A stretch of 64,000 bases of DNA. It comes from Sporobolomyces roseus. Lineage: Eukaryota > Basidiomycota > Microbotryomycetes > Sporidiobolales > Sporidiobolaceae. Of this stretch, positions 45,839 through 57,429 are shown in pieces. The notes below the pieces were generated by a model. It ran no database searches and had not been told where the DNA came from. It worked only from the letters and a program-made list of their open reading frames with translations. The stretch is from assembly GCA_016617785.1 (NCBI GenBank), contig JADILM010000004.1:744001-808000 (forward strand), read 5' to 3'. The translations under genes and the position numbers were made by a program. Within the stretch, counting starts at the first letter, position 1, and each line of letters starts with the position of its first letter.

Positions 45839-46328
45839 GGCGCGAGAGATTAGTTGTTAAAAGAGAAAGGAGAGGTTTCGAAACAAAAAACGAGTGTGAG
45901 ATTTCGGTGAAGAAAGAAGAGAGGAAGAGAAGAGGAGGAAAGAGAGAGAAGAGGAACGACTGCACATTAATCAAAGAAGAGAAGAGAGAGAAAGCTCAAA
46001 GTCTCCAAGTCGTAAGCGAAGTCAATTAGGTTCGCTCTCCAAGAGCTTTCGCATTCGAGAAATGGAGAATACTTCAACCTCTTTGCAGTTTGCTGCTTGA
46101 ACTTCCACCTTGTCCTCAGGTTCTCACTTCTGTCCCGTACCATCCCACGTCTGACACCGAGTCACCTCGATCGAATCAGGAGCACGAACTTACGAACCTG
46201 CGAGAAAGCGGACCTCCGCTGCCCCCTCTCCTCTAAAGCCCATGGTGTGCTTGATGCGGATGAATAGTACAACAGTGCAGACGCACTTCTTTTCTACCCC
46301 TGTGCGTCTAGACTGCCGATCCCTTTAT
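45839..46328. other. Intergenic: DUF6533 promoter and PNP 3' flank
   Basis: A purine-rich stretch at about 45855-46000 is on the sense strand a CT-rich leader of the DUF6533 gene. No gene is seen. Confidence 0.5.
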
Positions 46329-47802
46329 CTAGTTCTTAAGCTTCTCTCCTCCTCCTGCATCTCCATAAGCTTTCTCGATGATCTTCTCCACCAAAGCTCT
46401 CATATCATCTGCTCGTTTCGCCGATGCATCCAATACCTAAAGTCAACCGTAGCGTATCAGTCTCAACTGTATGATAAGGAAGGGTTCCGGGAAAGCGTAC
46501 CTCTTGATGACTCGCAACTTCATCTTCCTTCCCATCGTGGTTCTCGGGTCTTCCTTCGAGCTCGGCATCGATAGCTTCCTCGGCGTAGCGGTAAGGTGTA
46601 GCGACGACAATATTCGTGATCAGACTCAAAACGAGAACTTTCATACCCTGTCAAAGAAAGCGAAAGTCGTAGTCGGTCAGCTAGCTCCTTAGCAGAAGAG
46701 GTAAGGGAAGCAGGACTTACAGCATGTCGAGCAGCGATCACTTCAGGTACGGTCGACATCCCGACTGCATCGGCTCCTGCAGCTCGCAAGAGTCGTTGTT
46801 CCGCTCGAGTTTCATAAGTTGGTCCAGCAACCTGTGAGTCCGAAAGACACGCTCGATGAGCGAATATACAAGCAATCATCGAATACAGGACTGAACTCGC
46901 CCATGCGTAAACTCCTTCTCGAAGAGTTCCTTTCTCGAATCCTAATTCTCGGGCAGCTCGGAAGGCATGCTTCCTCAGCTCAAAGTCGTAAGCTGCAAAT
47001 CAAGAATGGGCGGTAGTAGCAAACAGTGTCAGCGCCATTCCCACGGTGTTCAGAAGGAAGGGAAGGCTTACCATCTGACATCGGAGGGAAACGAGGACCT
47101 AGAGTTTCGCGGTTCTGACCGATCAAGGGGTTCATTGAGGTCTAGGATAACAGTACGGCGTCAGCTCGAGGACAACTAGAAACACCGGAGCTGTACTCAC
47201 GAGAGAAGGTAAAGAGACATGATCCAAAATTGCTAGAATCGTTCCAACTTTATCATTTGGATCTAATCCACCCGCTGCATTCGTGATCACCGTCGCCTTG
47301 CATCCCAATAGCTTCATGATTCGCATAGGATAGACGACTTGTTGTAGAGGGAAACCTTCGTATGCGTGGAAACGACCGAGTTGAGCGACGACGGGAACTC
47401 TTGAGGCGCCGAGGTACCCGAATGATAACGAGGATTGATGTCCCCGGACTATCAAGCTGATTTGTGAGCTCAACAAGTACGCTGTGAGTGAAGGCAAACT
47501 ACTATCGCACCTGTAGATTCACCAAAACCGGTGATATCGGAATAATTGACTTCGACTCGATCTTGCAAGATCTCTGCCAGTCCTTGCAATCCAGATCCAC
47601 ATACGATTCCAACTTTGGGGCTTCTCAACTCTTGTGGGAGCCTCGAACGAATGTCGGAGAGGGCGATAGTGAATTGCGAGGTGAGTTCATCGAGAGAGGG
47701 AGAGTTGGATGGGGAAGGAACTGGATCTGGTACACGGGGAAGGGCTGCAAGATCAGCCAAGATCGGTAGCTTTGCTGGTGTTTGCGAGTCGAGAGGAGCC
47801 AT
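46329..47802 (-). CDS. PNP1: Purine nucleoside phosphorylase
   Basis: Multi-exon gene, start at 47802 ([13 protein letters not shown]), stop TAG at 46329-46331. Motifs in order: phosphate-binding [90 protein letters not shown] and VLSLITNI. This is the trimeric PNP/MTAP family, which splits inosine or guanosine with phosphate to give the free base and ribose-1-phosphate. The sequence [10 protein letters not shown] with the Asn in SLITN supports PNP rather than MTAP. Longer frames extending to 48195 were rejected because the upstream part is not family-like. The N-terminal extension of about 50 residues before the core is Pro/Ser-rich. Confidence 0.9.
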
Positions 47803-48148
47803 GCTGATTGCGAGTGTGACGATTTGAGTGGGGAAGTTGAACGATTGAGATTGCTTTCGATGGAGTCTCCAAGTCCTTGACTGAGTGGTGTAGGGATAAG
47901 TTAAGGTGAGGCGAAAGCGAGACGTCGATAGTCGAGGTGAAGGGGAAGAGACGAAAGTACATTCTCCGAGAAGTTGCGGCTGATCCGTCGCAGCTTTCTT
48001 CAAACAATTTCTCAAGTGCAACACACTGGACTCGCTTTTTAGTCCACTCCTAAAACGATGAGGGAGAGAATAGCCTTTGATACAAAAATCTCTAGAAATA
48101 TGCTCTATAATATACATTTCCATGTCTCTCCACCTCCACGATAGTGAG
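47803..48148. other. Intergenic: PNP promoter and P5B ATPase 3' flank
   Basis: The 346 nt lie between two minus-strand genes and hold no recognisable coding or RNA feature. Confidence 0.5.
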
Positions 48149-51100
48149 CTAATCCTCCATACTCCTCTGGATAGCCTTGTAAGCTTTCCCTCCATTCTTT
48201 CTCTTCCCTCTCATCCTCCTCCACTTCTTCTGCATCTCTCCAATCCATTTCGCAACTGCCTCGGCACCGAACTCTTCGAAAGCCCAACTCGCCGCAACGT
48301 TCGCGATGATGAGCAATAAGAGTTCGAGGTGGAAGTCGTGAGGGAGAGTGACGAATTCGAGGAGGGAGAAAATGTAGGAGGAAGAAGGAGTGAAGAGGGT
48401 GTAGAGCGAGAACGAGGTGAGTGCGAGGAGAACGAAGACGAGCCATCGATTCGTGTAGAGCGGTTTGCGATAAGGTGGTCCGACACAGAAGACTGCTGCG
48501 ACTAGGATGTATTGGAACGAGGAAATGAGGAAGAGGGAAGTGTTTTCGGCAGAGACGATATCGAGATGATCGGGATCGATCGTAGGAGCGTCGTACCTGA
48601 ACAGAGAGGACGAGTTAACATCTTCGGTGCAAGTCTGAGCGAAAGAAGACACGGCTTACCAATCTCGAGTTCGAATGAAGAGGTAAGTGAAGATTTGGAA
48701 TCCGCTCGTCAACACGATTTGTCCGATGAGTGAAGTTAGAACCTTCTTCGAAATCAAATTTGCAGTAGGTCGTTTCGGGTGAATGCGAGCGAAAGGTTCG
48801 GTTCGACCCATAGTGACGGCGATAGGCAGAATGAGAGCGAGATCGATATAGAGGAACTGTGACAGGAACAAAACGAGATTAGACATGCGACCCGACCGAC
48901 TAATCAGTAATTCCACTCACCTGGAAGTCACCGAGGGTACTGGCAATAGCGTAAAGTAAGGAAACCGTTGTGAATTGAATGAGCGAGTAAAGAGCCCTGT
49001 TCGATTGAGCCGAATCAGCGAGAATTCTTCGGGCAGGGCGCAAGAGAGGCGTACATGAACTTGAAGCAACTGAAACTTGTGACCAAACTAGCTCGTCCCT
49101 CTTTGATGACCTCCAAGAAACATCTGATATCGGGTTGTCTCGAAGTGAAGGGCGCAGCGACACTCGCTTCAGCTTCAGAGAGTGACAGACCGACGTCGGC
49201 AGCTTTGAGAGCTCCGCAATCGTTGGCTCCGTCACCACAGAATCCGACAGTGTAGCCTAGCGATTGAAGACGTTCGACCAATTCGTGCTTCTCGTCGGGC
49301 GACATTCGAGCGAAGATTACTCCCTTGACGAGTAGCTGGAGGAAGAGAGGAAAACGAATCAGCCGGATGAATTGGAGAGAACAAGAAAGTGAGGTAAAGA
49401 GCTCACTCGTTGTAAGGTTTCGAGTGCGCCAAAGTCCATCATCCATCGGAAGACGTCACCAGTGACTGCGAGGTGGTAGTCTCGAGACGAATCGTCGTAT
49501 CCGCTGAATATACTCGCTTGATCCGGTAAAATCTCTTTGAGGGAGTAAGAATCGAGTTTTCGGGATTCATCGTCGACATCGATCCATTCGAGGGTCGAAC
49601 GAGGAGTAGACGAGTTGCCTACATGTGCGTTCTTGGATCAGTACAGTGAGCAGGAAGAGAATCGAAAGCGAGAACGTACCTTTCAGGAACGCAGGCAAGT
49701 AGATCCTCGAAGTTGGCAAGATCATTCCACACTCTCGTCCAACACTGATAGCAGTCCTAACATTGTCTCCAGTGACCATTCGTGTAGGGATATGAGCTGA
49801 TCGGAAGGTAGCGATTGCGGGAGTTGTACCAGGCTTGAGCTTGTTTTCGAAGACGACGAGTCCGAGGAATCGAAGGTCTGATTCGACAGCGTCCCTGAGT
49901 AAGCGACAGAAGGTCAGTTGATCCGTGAAACAGGAGATAGAAGTAGAAGTAAAGCTTACCGCTTGAGGCGTTGCGCCTTGATCCAAGTCAAAGTTGGCAT
50001 ACTCTTTCCGGCGAGAGCGATGACACGGAAACCGTTCTTGGTATACTCGGCGAGGATCTCTTCGTAGTCATCAGGTACTGTAGCTCACAGAAGAAAGGTC
50101 AGCCAAAGTCAGAACCAGAGGTCAGCAGGAGAAGGGAACGAACGAGTAGATTTGTCGCAGATATCGACCATGACTTCCGGAGCTCCCTTGACGTAAGCTT
50201 CAACAGAATTTGACTTGAGCTTCTTGACGAGTACACTCATGCGACGGAGTGATGAAACGAAATCGAAAGATCTGAGAACACCGAGTTCGAGGAAATGCGC
50301 GTGCTAGCCAACGAGCAAAACCAGTCGTCAGCTTATTCACTCCGTACTCAGTGTAGAGACCTGATCAAGCTGAGACATACCTTTGTTCCAGCTTTGAGAG
50401 CATCTTCGAGTTTGAACGACTCTCCTCCAGGAGGTCGAACAACGGTTTGAACCAGAGTTGCCGCACGATCGGGAACCTTCGAGCTTGCCGAAGCGCCAGC
50501 TACAGTCTTCTTCTTCCTTTCCTTATCGGTACTCGGTCGTCCAATCCCTTCCTTGCCTTCTTCAAGAGTCCAGCCTGTGAAATCGAACATGCGAAGATCG
50601 AGAGGGTCACCGATAACTTCTCCATTGACGACTTTGAGAGCATGACAAGTCGCCAAAGCGTGTAAGAGAGGAGTCTTGGCATCCGCTGCACCAAAGATGG
50701 GTACGTCGTCCGGGTCACGATGGAGTTCGGTAAATTTGTTGGCGGAACGAACGACAGAATGAACTCCGAGAACGTCGAGACCTTCTTCGGTAAGGGTTCC
50801 AGTCTTGTCGAAGCAGACGATGTTGACTTTACCACCAATGTTGACCCGAGTAGGTGAGATACAGAAGATTTCCATCTTGCGAAGACGAGCGATGGCGAAG
50901 GAGGTACCGATGGCCATGGTAGCGGGGAGTGCAGGAGGAACGACGATAGTGACCAAATCGAGAGCACGAATGACGATAACCGACCACGAGATCTAAATCA
51001 GAACGGATTAGCTTCCTACAGAGCGAAGAGAAGAGAAGTCGCAACTTACACCGAGTTTGACAAAGTTGACAGAACTCGCCATGAATCCGACGACAGCGAC

Positions 51101-54100
51101 CATTCCGAGGACACCAATGAATCGGAACGAGTCTCGGTAAAAAGCGAAACTGCTCGTCAAGTGAAGGTTAGTTCAGCAGATTCGACGAAAGACGGAGGAA
51201 TGTTTTCGACGAACCCGAAAGGTTTGGGGAACAGCATAGATCGAACGAGAGCTCCTTTCGTCGTGTTGAAGCCTGCAGATCTGCAACGTGATTAGTGACG
51301 AGCTCGGAAGGTGTTTGATGAGCTGTCGAAACGTACCAGTTCTGAGTACCATTCCGAGAGCTTCCGGTTGATGACCTCCCGGTCCAGCAGTCGCAGCAGT
51401 AGGTGTAGTTTGACGAACCCGAATGATCTTCGTACCGTTGAAGACGACGTGTCGAGCCAATTCTCCAGCGATATCACCTCCTGGGATCGAGACGGCTTCG
51501 ATCACGTCCAATTCGATCGGAACTTTCGAGACGGGTACTGATTCTCCTGTCAACATCGATTCGTTGACGATTGCGTCTCCAGAGAGGAGGACTAGATCGG
51601 CTGGGAAAGTAGTGAGAGATGCTTCGGAAAGATCAAGGACGTCTCCGGGTACGAGACTTGTCGAGTCGTCCGTGATCCCTGCGCTCGAGCAAATAGATCA
51701 GTAAGAAGCTGATCAAGAAACCTGCATACAACTCACATTCGCCTTCTCGGAACACCTTGACTTCGCAAGAGAATCGAGACATCTCCCTCATTCGCTCAAC
51801 GTTCTGTGTGTCCCTCATCAAGTCAGCTGAGTGCGCGACGATCCCGATGATGTGAAATGAGACGACGCACCGCTCGTGTTTCGATCAAGGTCGAAATGAT
51901 ACTGACAACACTAATAATCGCAATCGCAAAAGCGTAATCTGTCCGGATCAAGAATGATCTCAGTCAGCGATCAATCTCGAGAAGGAGAGAGGAACAGCGA
52001 GCACGTACAGTAGTAATCATCGATACTCCACAAGATGATGGAAAAGATTTGAAAGATGTAGAAAGGATGTAAAACTTCGTCCATCAATAATTGACCGATA
52101 GTTTTCGCTTCGATTTCGATCGCGTTCAATCCGAAGAGGGAGGTGCGGAAGAGATGATCTGTCATTGGGAGACCTCGACGGAGGGAAGGAATGGTTCTCC
52201 AAGTCGTGTCTTTCCAATCACTGTGAATATCAGAGGAATCAGCCAATTTCGCAGATAGGGAAAGGTGAGTATGAGGCAAGCTCACCGAGCCATTCGGAAT
52301 TGTCCATCAGGGTGAAGCATGAATCGATAATAACGATAATCGATGAACTTGACTTCATCAATCATCGGACCTTTACTCTTTCGTCGAGCAGGAGTAGGGT
52401 TGAATCCGTTCCCATTCGCGGTGATGACCGAGTTGGCGAGAGGGCTACTGTGACCGCTGCGTTGAGAAGGGGTCGAGACTTCGTTGACTTGAGTGAGAGA
52501 AGCATCGTCTGCGGTTGGTTGATCTTCTTCGGGAGCGGCGGGGGTAACGTCGTCTCGGTGAGCTGGAGGGAGCATGACTGAGGGAGTGAAGATGTTGGAG
52601 AGAGGAACCGGAGAATGAAGCTTGAGGGTTTGAAGAGGTAGGAATTGTGAAGCATGATGATAAGTCTGTACAATCGAAAGTGTTAGTCGGCGGTCCACCT
52701 CGTCAGAAAGGGAAGGATAGCGTACCTCGACCACGACGTAAGAACATTGATCGAATTGATCAGGTTTCCCCGTCGTGTTCCTCCACAGATTCGGCAACCA
52801 CCTTCCAAGAAGCCAAAGGATTCCTCCCGTCAAGGCGCAACCGATCCACCAAAGCGTCGTCCGGACCTTGCTGACATGTAGACCGACGAATCGAAGTGGT
52901 AAGTCCTCATCGGGGATGTAGACGAGTTGATGAGTCGGAGGACCCCCTTTCTTATCCTCATCGACAGATTCCAATGAACTCATCTCATCATCATCTCCCG
53001 AGTACTCATCGAAATCGATCCTCGATTCACCAAAGAAATCTCCCGCTCCTCCTCCAGGCAAGAACGAAGCTCCTCCTCCTCCTCCACCTCTCCTTCGCCT
53101 CAATCCATCGTCGTGCGAATCGGTAGTTTGAGTAGTCGAAGTCGAGACGGAAGCTGCATCGTCATCTGTTCCATACGGTCCATACGGATCATCTTCCGGG
53201 TCGACCTCTGATTCCGAAACGAGGGAAACCGCGTCCGATTCGTAGAAATCTGCCGATCTACGTTCGACTCGAGACCGACTCCTCCTCGACCTCAAACTTT
53301 GGTTCGAGGCAGATTGTGCAGATTGCGCCGAATCCATTCGAGCCATCGAAGGTCTCCTCCCCCGTAGAGCGTTCGATAACCCTTCAAAGAACCCAACGTG
53401 TTCATCTTCGGAAGAAGGAGCTGATTCTTCGGCGGCCTCGTCGGTCGGTACTGCTGGTTTCTTGCGCCGGTGTTGAGACCCTCTCCTCCCACTCATACTC
53501 TTTGGTTTACCCGAAGCTCCCGATCTCCCAGATTTCATACTAGCTCCATCATCCGTTTCCGCTTCCGTGAATTCAACCTCACTATTCCTCCTCGTACTAC
53601 TGTTCGACTTTCTCCTCTTACTCCTGCTACTTTTCCTACTCTTCCTACTAGTCCTACTCTTCGCGTCATCATTATCATCGCTGTGTTCCGCCTCGTTCCT
53701 CGTGAACTCCCTACTAACTCTATCAATCTCTCCTCTACTTCTCGCCCTCATCCTGAAGCCGGAAATACTAGTAGGTACACTCATCGCCGCAGGTCCACTC
53801 CATAATGCACCGTCAGGATCATCGTAATCGTCTTCTGTCGGATCTGCGTTCTCTTGTTCTTGTTCAGTACCAGATTGAATCGGAGTGGTATTTTCGGAGG
53901 AAGGAGTTTCTTGTTCGGAAGGGAAGAATTGGGGACCGGCAGGGGAGGAAGGGTCGTAGGCTGAAGTTTGCTTCAAGATGGAAGTGATACCACTTGCTCG
54001 GGCAGGAGTAGTAGTCGAGTCGTTGTCGTTGAGGTCGACTGGAGCAGAGGAGGAGGGGGAGGACATCTTGGTCGAAGGTGAGGGCTCCTGTTGAAGAGTG

Positions 54101-54141
54101 AGAGGATGGGTCAGAGATAGTGATCTAGCAGGTCGAGTCAT
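48149..54141 (-). CDS. YPK9: P5B-type ATPase (Ypk9/ATP13A2 family)
   Basis: A large multi-exon gene ending at TAG 48149-48151. Landmarks: actuator motif [12 protein letters not shown] (near 51530), the P5B signature [20 protein letters not shown], phosphorylation site [20 protein letters not shown] (Asp near 50808), nucleotide-binding region, and hinge [20 protein letters not shown] with [13 protein letters not shown] (near 49160-49250). PPALP rather than PPELP marks P5B. Known role: vacuolar/lysosomal polyamine export and heavy-metal tolerance. The cytosolic N-terminus of several hundred residues is Ser/Asp/Arg-rich and disordered before the membrane-associated N-terminal region ([20 protein letters not shown]). 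The start at 54141 is the longest; an in-frame Met at 54066 ([14 protein letters not shown]) is equally plausible. It diverges from the acetyl-CoA transporter. Confidence 0.9.
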
Positions 54142-54573
54142 TCTAGTCTCCCGGTGTGGGACACAAGAAGGAAGAGAAGGGTCAAGTGGAAAATGACCTC
54201 AAGTACGAAGGGAAACTTTTCATGCAACAAGCGATGAGGGTTGAGTGAGTACTCACTAGTTTGATAAAGTGTTCAATATATCTTGTATAGCTTTACTTGA
54301 CCGTAAAGTTGACGAGTTGAGTGGATTGATCGAGTCAGGTCAATTTGCGAACAATCTCGTGCTGTCGTCGTAACTTGGAGGGACAAGTCGCTGAACTGAA
54401 TCTAGTACTGCTTGACTCCTTGCTTCGAACTATGAGTGTACCGGTCAAGTAGCGAGTTGAGAGTCGAATGAACTAAACCAACCCTCGAAATGGAATCTTC
54501 TTCTTCTCTCTCTCAAACCACCTCACTTTTCGCGTTCTATTCGACTAGGCAGCTAAGGAAGGAGTAGCTAGGG
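54142..54573. promoter_or_regulatory. Divergent promoter region P5B ATPase / acetyl-CoA transporter
   Basis: The 432 nt lie between outward-facing starts, with a short CT-rich stretch at about 54499-54530 ahead of the plus-strand gene. No other feature is seen. Confidence 0.5.
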
Positions 54574-57209
54574 ATGACCAGCAGCAGTAGCAGTAGTGCA
54601 GCGACTCCTTTACTCGATAAACAAGCCGATTCCTCTTCAACTTCCTCAACTTCAACTTCACCGAATCCGACTGTCAAGATGCTCAACAGGTCTCAAGTGA
54701 GAGAGAAGAACGTATTGGACGAGATGGAACTAGTAGAGAATGGCAACACGGGTGCATTGACGGGTAAGAGGGAATTGGCTAGTGTAGCGATTGGAAACCC
54801 GGACAAACCAGATCCACCTTTCAAAGGAGGAGGAGGAGGAGGAGGAGAGGCGAGTGGATTGTCAGTGAGGGATAAGAGAGCTCTGGCTTTACTCGTCGCA
54901 CTCTGTAAGTCCTCGAGAAACACGTCACTTTCATATCCTCTCGTTCCCTCTTCTTTTTCGCTGATTCTCCCTCTTCTCATTCTAGATCTATTACAAGGGA
55001 TCCCAGTCGGATTAGCATTCGGATCGATCCCCTTCCTACTCCGAGCGAAACTATCTTACTCTCAAATCGGAATCTTTACACTTTGCACCTACCCTTACTC
55101 GCTCAAACTCCTGTGGTCCCCTATTGTCGACTCGATCTTCTCGCCGAAATTGGGAAGACGGAAATCTTGGATCGTACCGATTCAGACGATCGTAGGGTTG
55201 ATGTTCTGGTGGTTGGGGAATAACGTACAACAAATGATGGAGGTCGTGAGTTTAGCTTTCACTTCGAATTGGAACGAGAAAGGCACTCATGTTTTTGCGC
55301 GTCTACAGGAGGAACCCAATGTCAACACTCTCACTGCTTTGTTCTTTACCCTTGTATTCTTTGCCGCTACTCAAGGTGAGCGCGAACGCTTCTCTCTTTC
55401 GTAATCCAGACTGATCGTTTCCCTCGTTCCGTTCATCAGATATCGCTGTTGATGGTAAGTTCGGATCGTCAACACTCTGTAGCAACGAGTATTGACTTTC
55501 AGTTTCTTGCAGGTTGGGCTTTGACCCTTCTCTCAAAAGAGAATCTCTCATACGCCTCGACAGCGCAAACCATCGGTCTCAACACAGGTTACTTCCTATC
55601 CTTCACAGTATTCCTCGCATTCAACTCTGTCGAATTCAGGTACGCCCTCCCTTCTCTCTCTCTCGAGTCAAAACAGACAGAAGAGTTGATAGGTTTCTGA
55701 GATATTGAACAGCAATAAATATTTCCGTTCAACTCCTCTCGAATACCCTTTAGTGACGCTTTCGGGATATCTTAAGTTCTGGGCAATCGCTTTCATTGTT
55801 GTTACAGCGTATCTCGCTTATTTCCAACCAGAGGTGAGCTCCTCTCTCCTTTTTCCTGTGATTCAAGACGACCGAATTGACGATGAGGAATGAATGTAGG
55901 ATGAGATCGTGTCTACGGATGATGAAGATATGGATCTGAAACGAGTTTATTCAATCATGAAGGATATCTGCAAGTTGAAACGTGAGTTCTCGAGACGCTT
56001 TCAGTTCTTCAGTCCATCCCTCTCCTGACCTGATAAGGATCGAGGGTTCTCACAGATGTTCAAACCTTCATTCTCGTTCACCTCGTAACCAAGCTCGGAA
56101 CCGCCGCGAACGACGCAGCAACTTCGCTCAAACTGTTGGAGAAGGGTTTGAAGAAAGAAGATCTAGCTCTCGCGGTATTGATTGATTTCCCCTTTCAAAT
56201 CTTGTTTGGGTATTTGGCGGCGAAATGGAGTACGGGCGACAAACCATTGAGACCTGTGAGTGCCTCCACCTTTCTTCACCTTTTCCCTCGAATTCCGCTT
56301 GTTGCGGGATCACTGACTTTTGATTGATCGATACAGTGGTTACTCGCGATGTGGACTAGATTAGCTTGGGCAATCATCTCGATGCTGCTCATCTCGAATT
56401 TCCCTTCTGGAGATATCGGAACTTGGTATTTCCTCCTCGTTGTACTTTGCACAGTCGGATCAAGTTTTTCTACGTGAGTCGAGGACAGACTTCGCTATCG
56501 TTCAAGTACGACCGTGCTGATCGCGTTTCCCCTCAACCACAGTACCGTTCAATTTGTCGGCGTTTCTGCTTTCCACACTCAAATCGCAGATCCTCTGATC
56601 GGCGGTACTTACATGACTGTAAGTTCAAGCTCTCTCGAGCTCATTGCGGACGATATTGACTCGCTCGGAACCGTAGCTCCTGAACACTGTCAGTAACCTC
56701 GGAGGAACTTGGCCAAAATTCTTCGTTCTCAAGGGTAAGCCCCCCTCTTTCGCTTCAGACTCGCTGACCTTCGCTGACCTTATTCGATCTCAATAGGTAT
56801 TGACGGATTCAGCGTCGCTGTTTGCCATGTCAAAGACGCGAATATGGACTTGCTAGTAGCGAGTGAGTGCCTCCCTTCTTCTGCCTGTGTTTCCCTTGCA
56901 CACTCGACTGATCCTGATTTCGATTTCGTAGGTCGAGAATGCGTCTCGGATCACGGCAAAGCTGCATGTGCAGATCTCGGAGGAGTGTGTCGAACAGAAC
57001 GAGATGGTTATTATTGGGTTTCAACCCTTTGTATCGCGACGGGAGCTATGGTTCTCCTGTTCTTCGTTCAACCCGCAGCGAGGAAGTTACAATGTACGCC
57101 TCTCTCTGTCACTCTCCTCGCCGCTTTCGGAGAAGCTGCTGATCGTTTGTTCTGTTTTGCAGCTTTACCAAATTCAGCTTGGCGAGTAATGAAAAAATCG
57201 TCGGCTTGA
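54574..57209 (+). CDS. Acetyl-CoA transporter (SLC33/AT-1 family)
   Basis: Multi-exon gene, start at 54574 and stop at 57207-57209. A disordered Ser/Thr/Gly-rich N-terminus of about 105 residues precedes twelve or so membrane helices. Motifs include LLQGIPVGLAFGSIPFLLR, SYSQIGIFTLCTYPYSLKLL, WSPIVDSIF with GRRKSWIVP, ATQDIAVDGWALTLL, NTGYFLSFTVFLAFNS, TKLGTAANDAATSLKLLEKG, VGVSAFHTQIADPLIGGTYM and LLNTVSNLGGTWP. These match SLC33A1-type transporters, which carry acetyl-CoA into the ER/Golgi lumen for acetylation. The C-terminus after the last helix is short and basic. Introns are about 50-80 nt, and the GT-AG boundaries I checked fit. Confidence 0.9.
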
Positions 57210-57293
57210 AAGCAGTACCTTTGTTGTCCTTTTTTTTTCGCATCTTTCGCAAAGTATACTTCGCCTTCACAGCATCGCCTCTTCGTGCATCGC

Positions 57294-57315
57294 ATCGTCG
57301 TCGTCGTCGTCGTTC
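57294..57315. repeat. (CGT)n microsatellite in intergenic leader
   Basis: About seven CGT triplets lie upstream of the carbonic anhydrase start at 57430, probably in its 5' leader. Confidence 0.8.
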
Positions 57316-57429
57316 GTTGTCGTCGGTCGTTGTCTCAGCAAGCTCCTCGTGCCGCGGAATTCGAGCGGAGCAAGTCTCGCCGGCGCCCTCTCTCCTCTCT
57401 CTTCCTCCTTCAGTTCACACTCGTTCAAG

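Noticed and set aside
47470..48195. Extended PNP start giving 131 extra residues
   Set aside because: The added sequence is not family-like, and the Met at 47802 gives a typical N-terminus.
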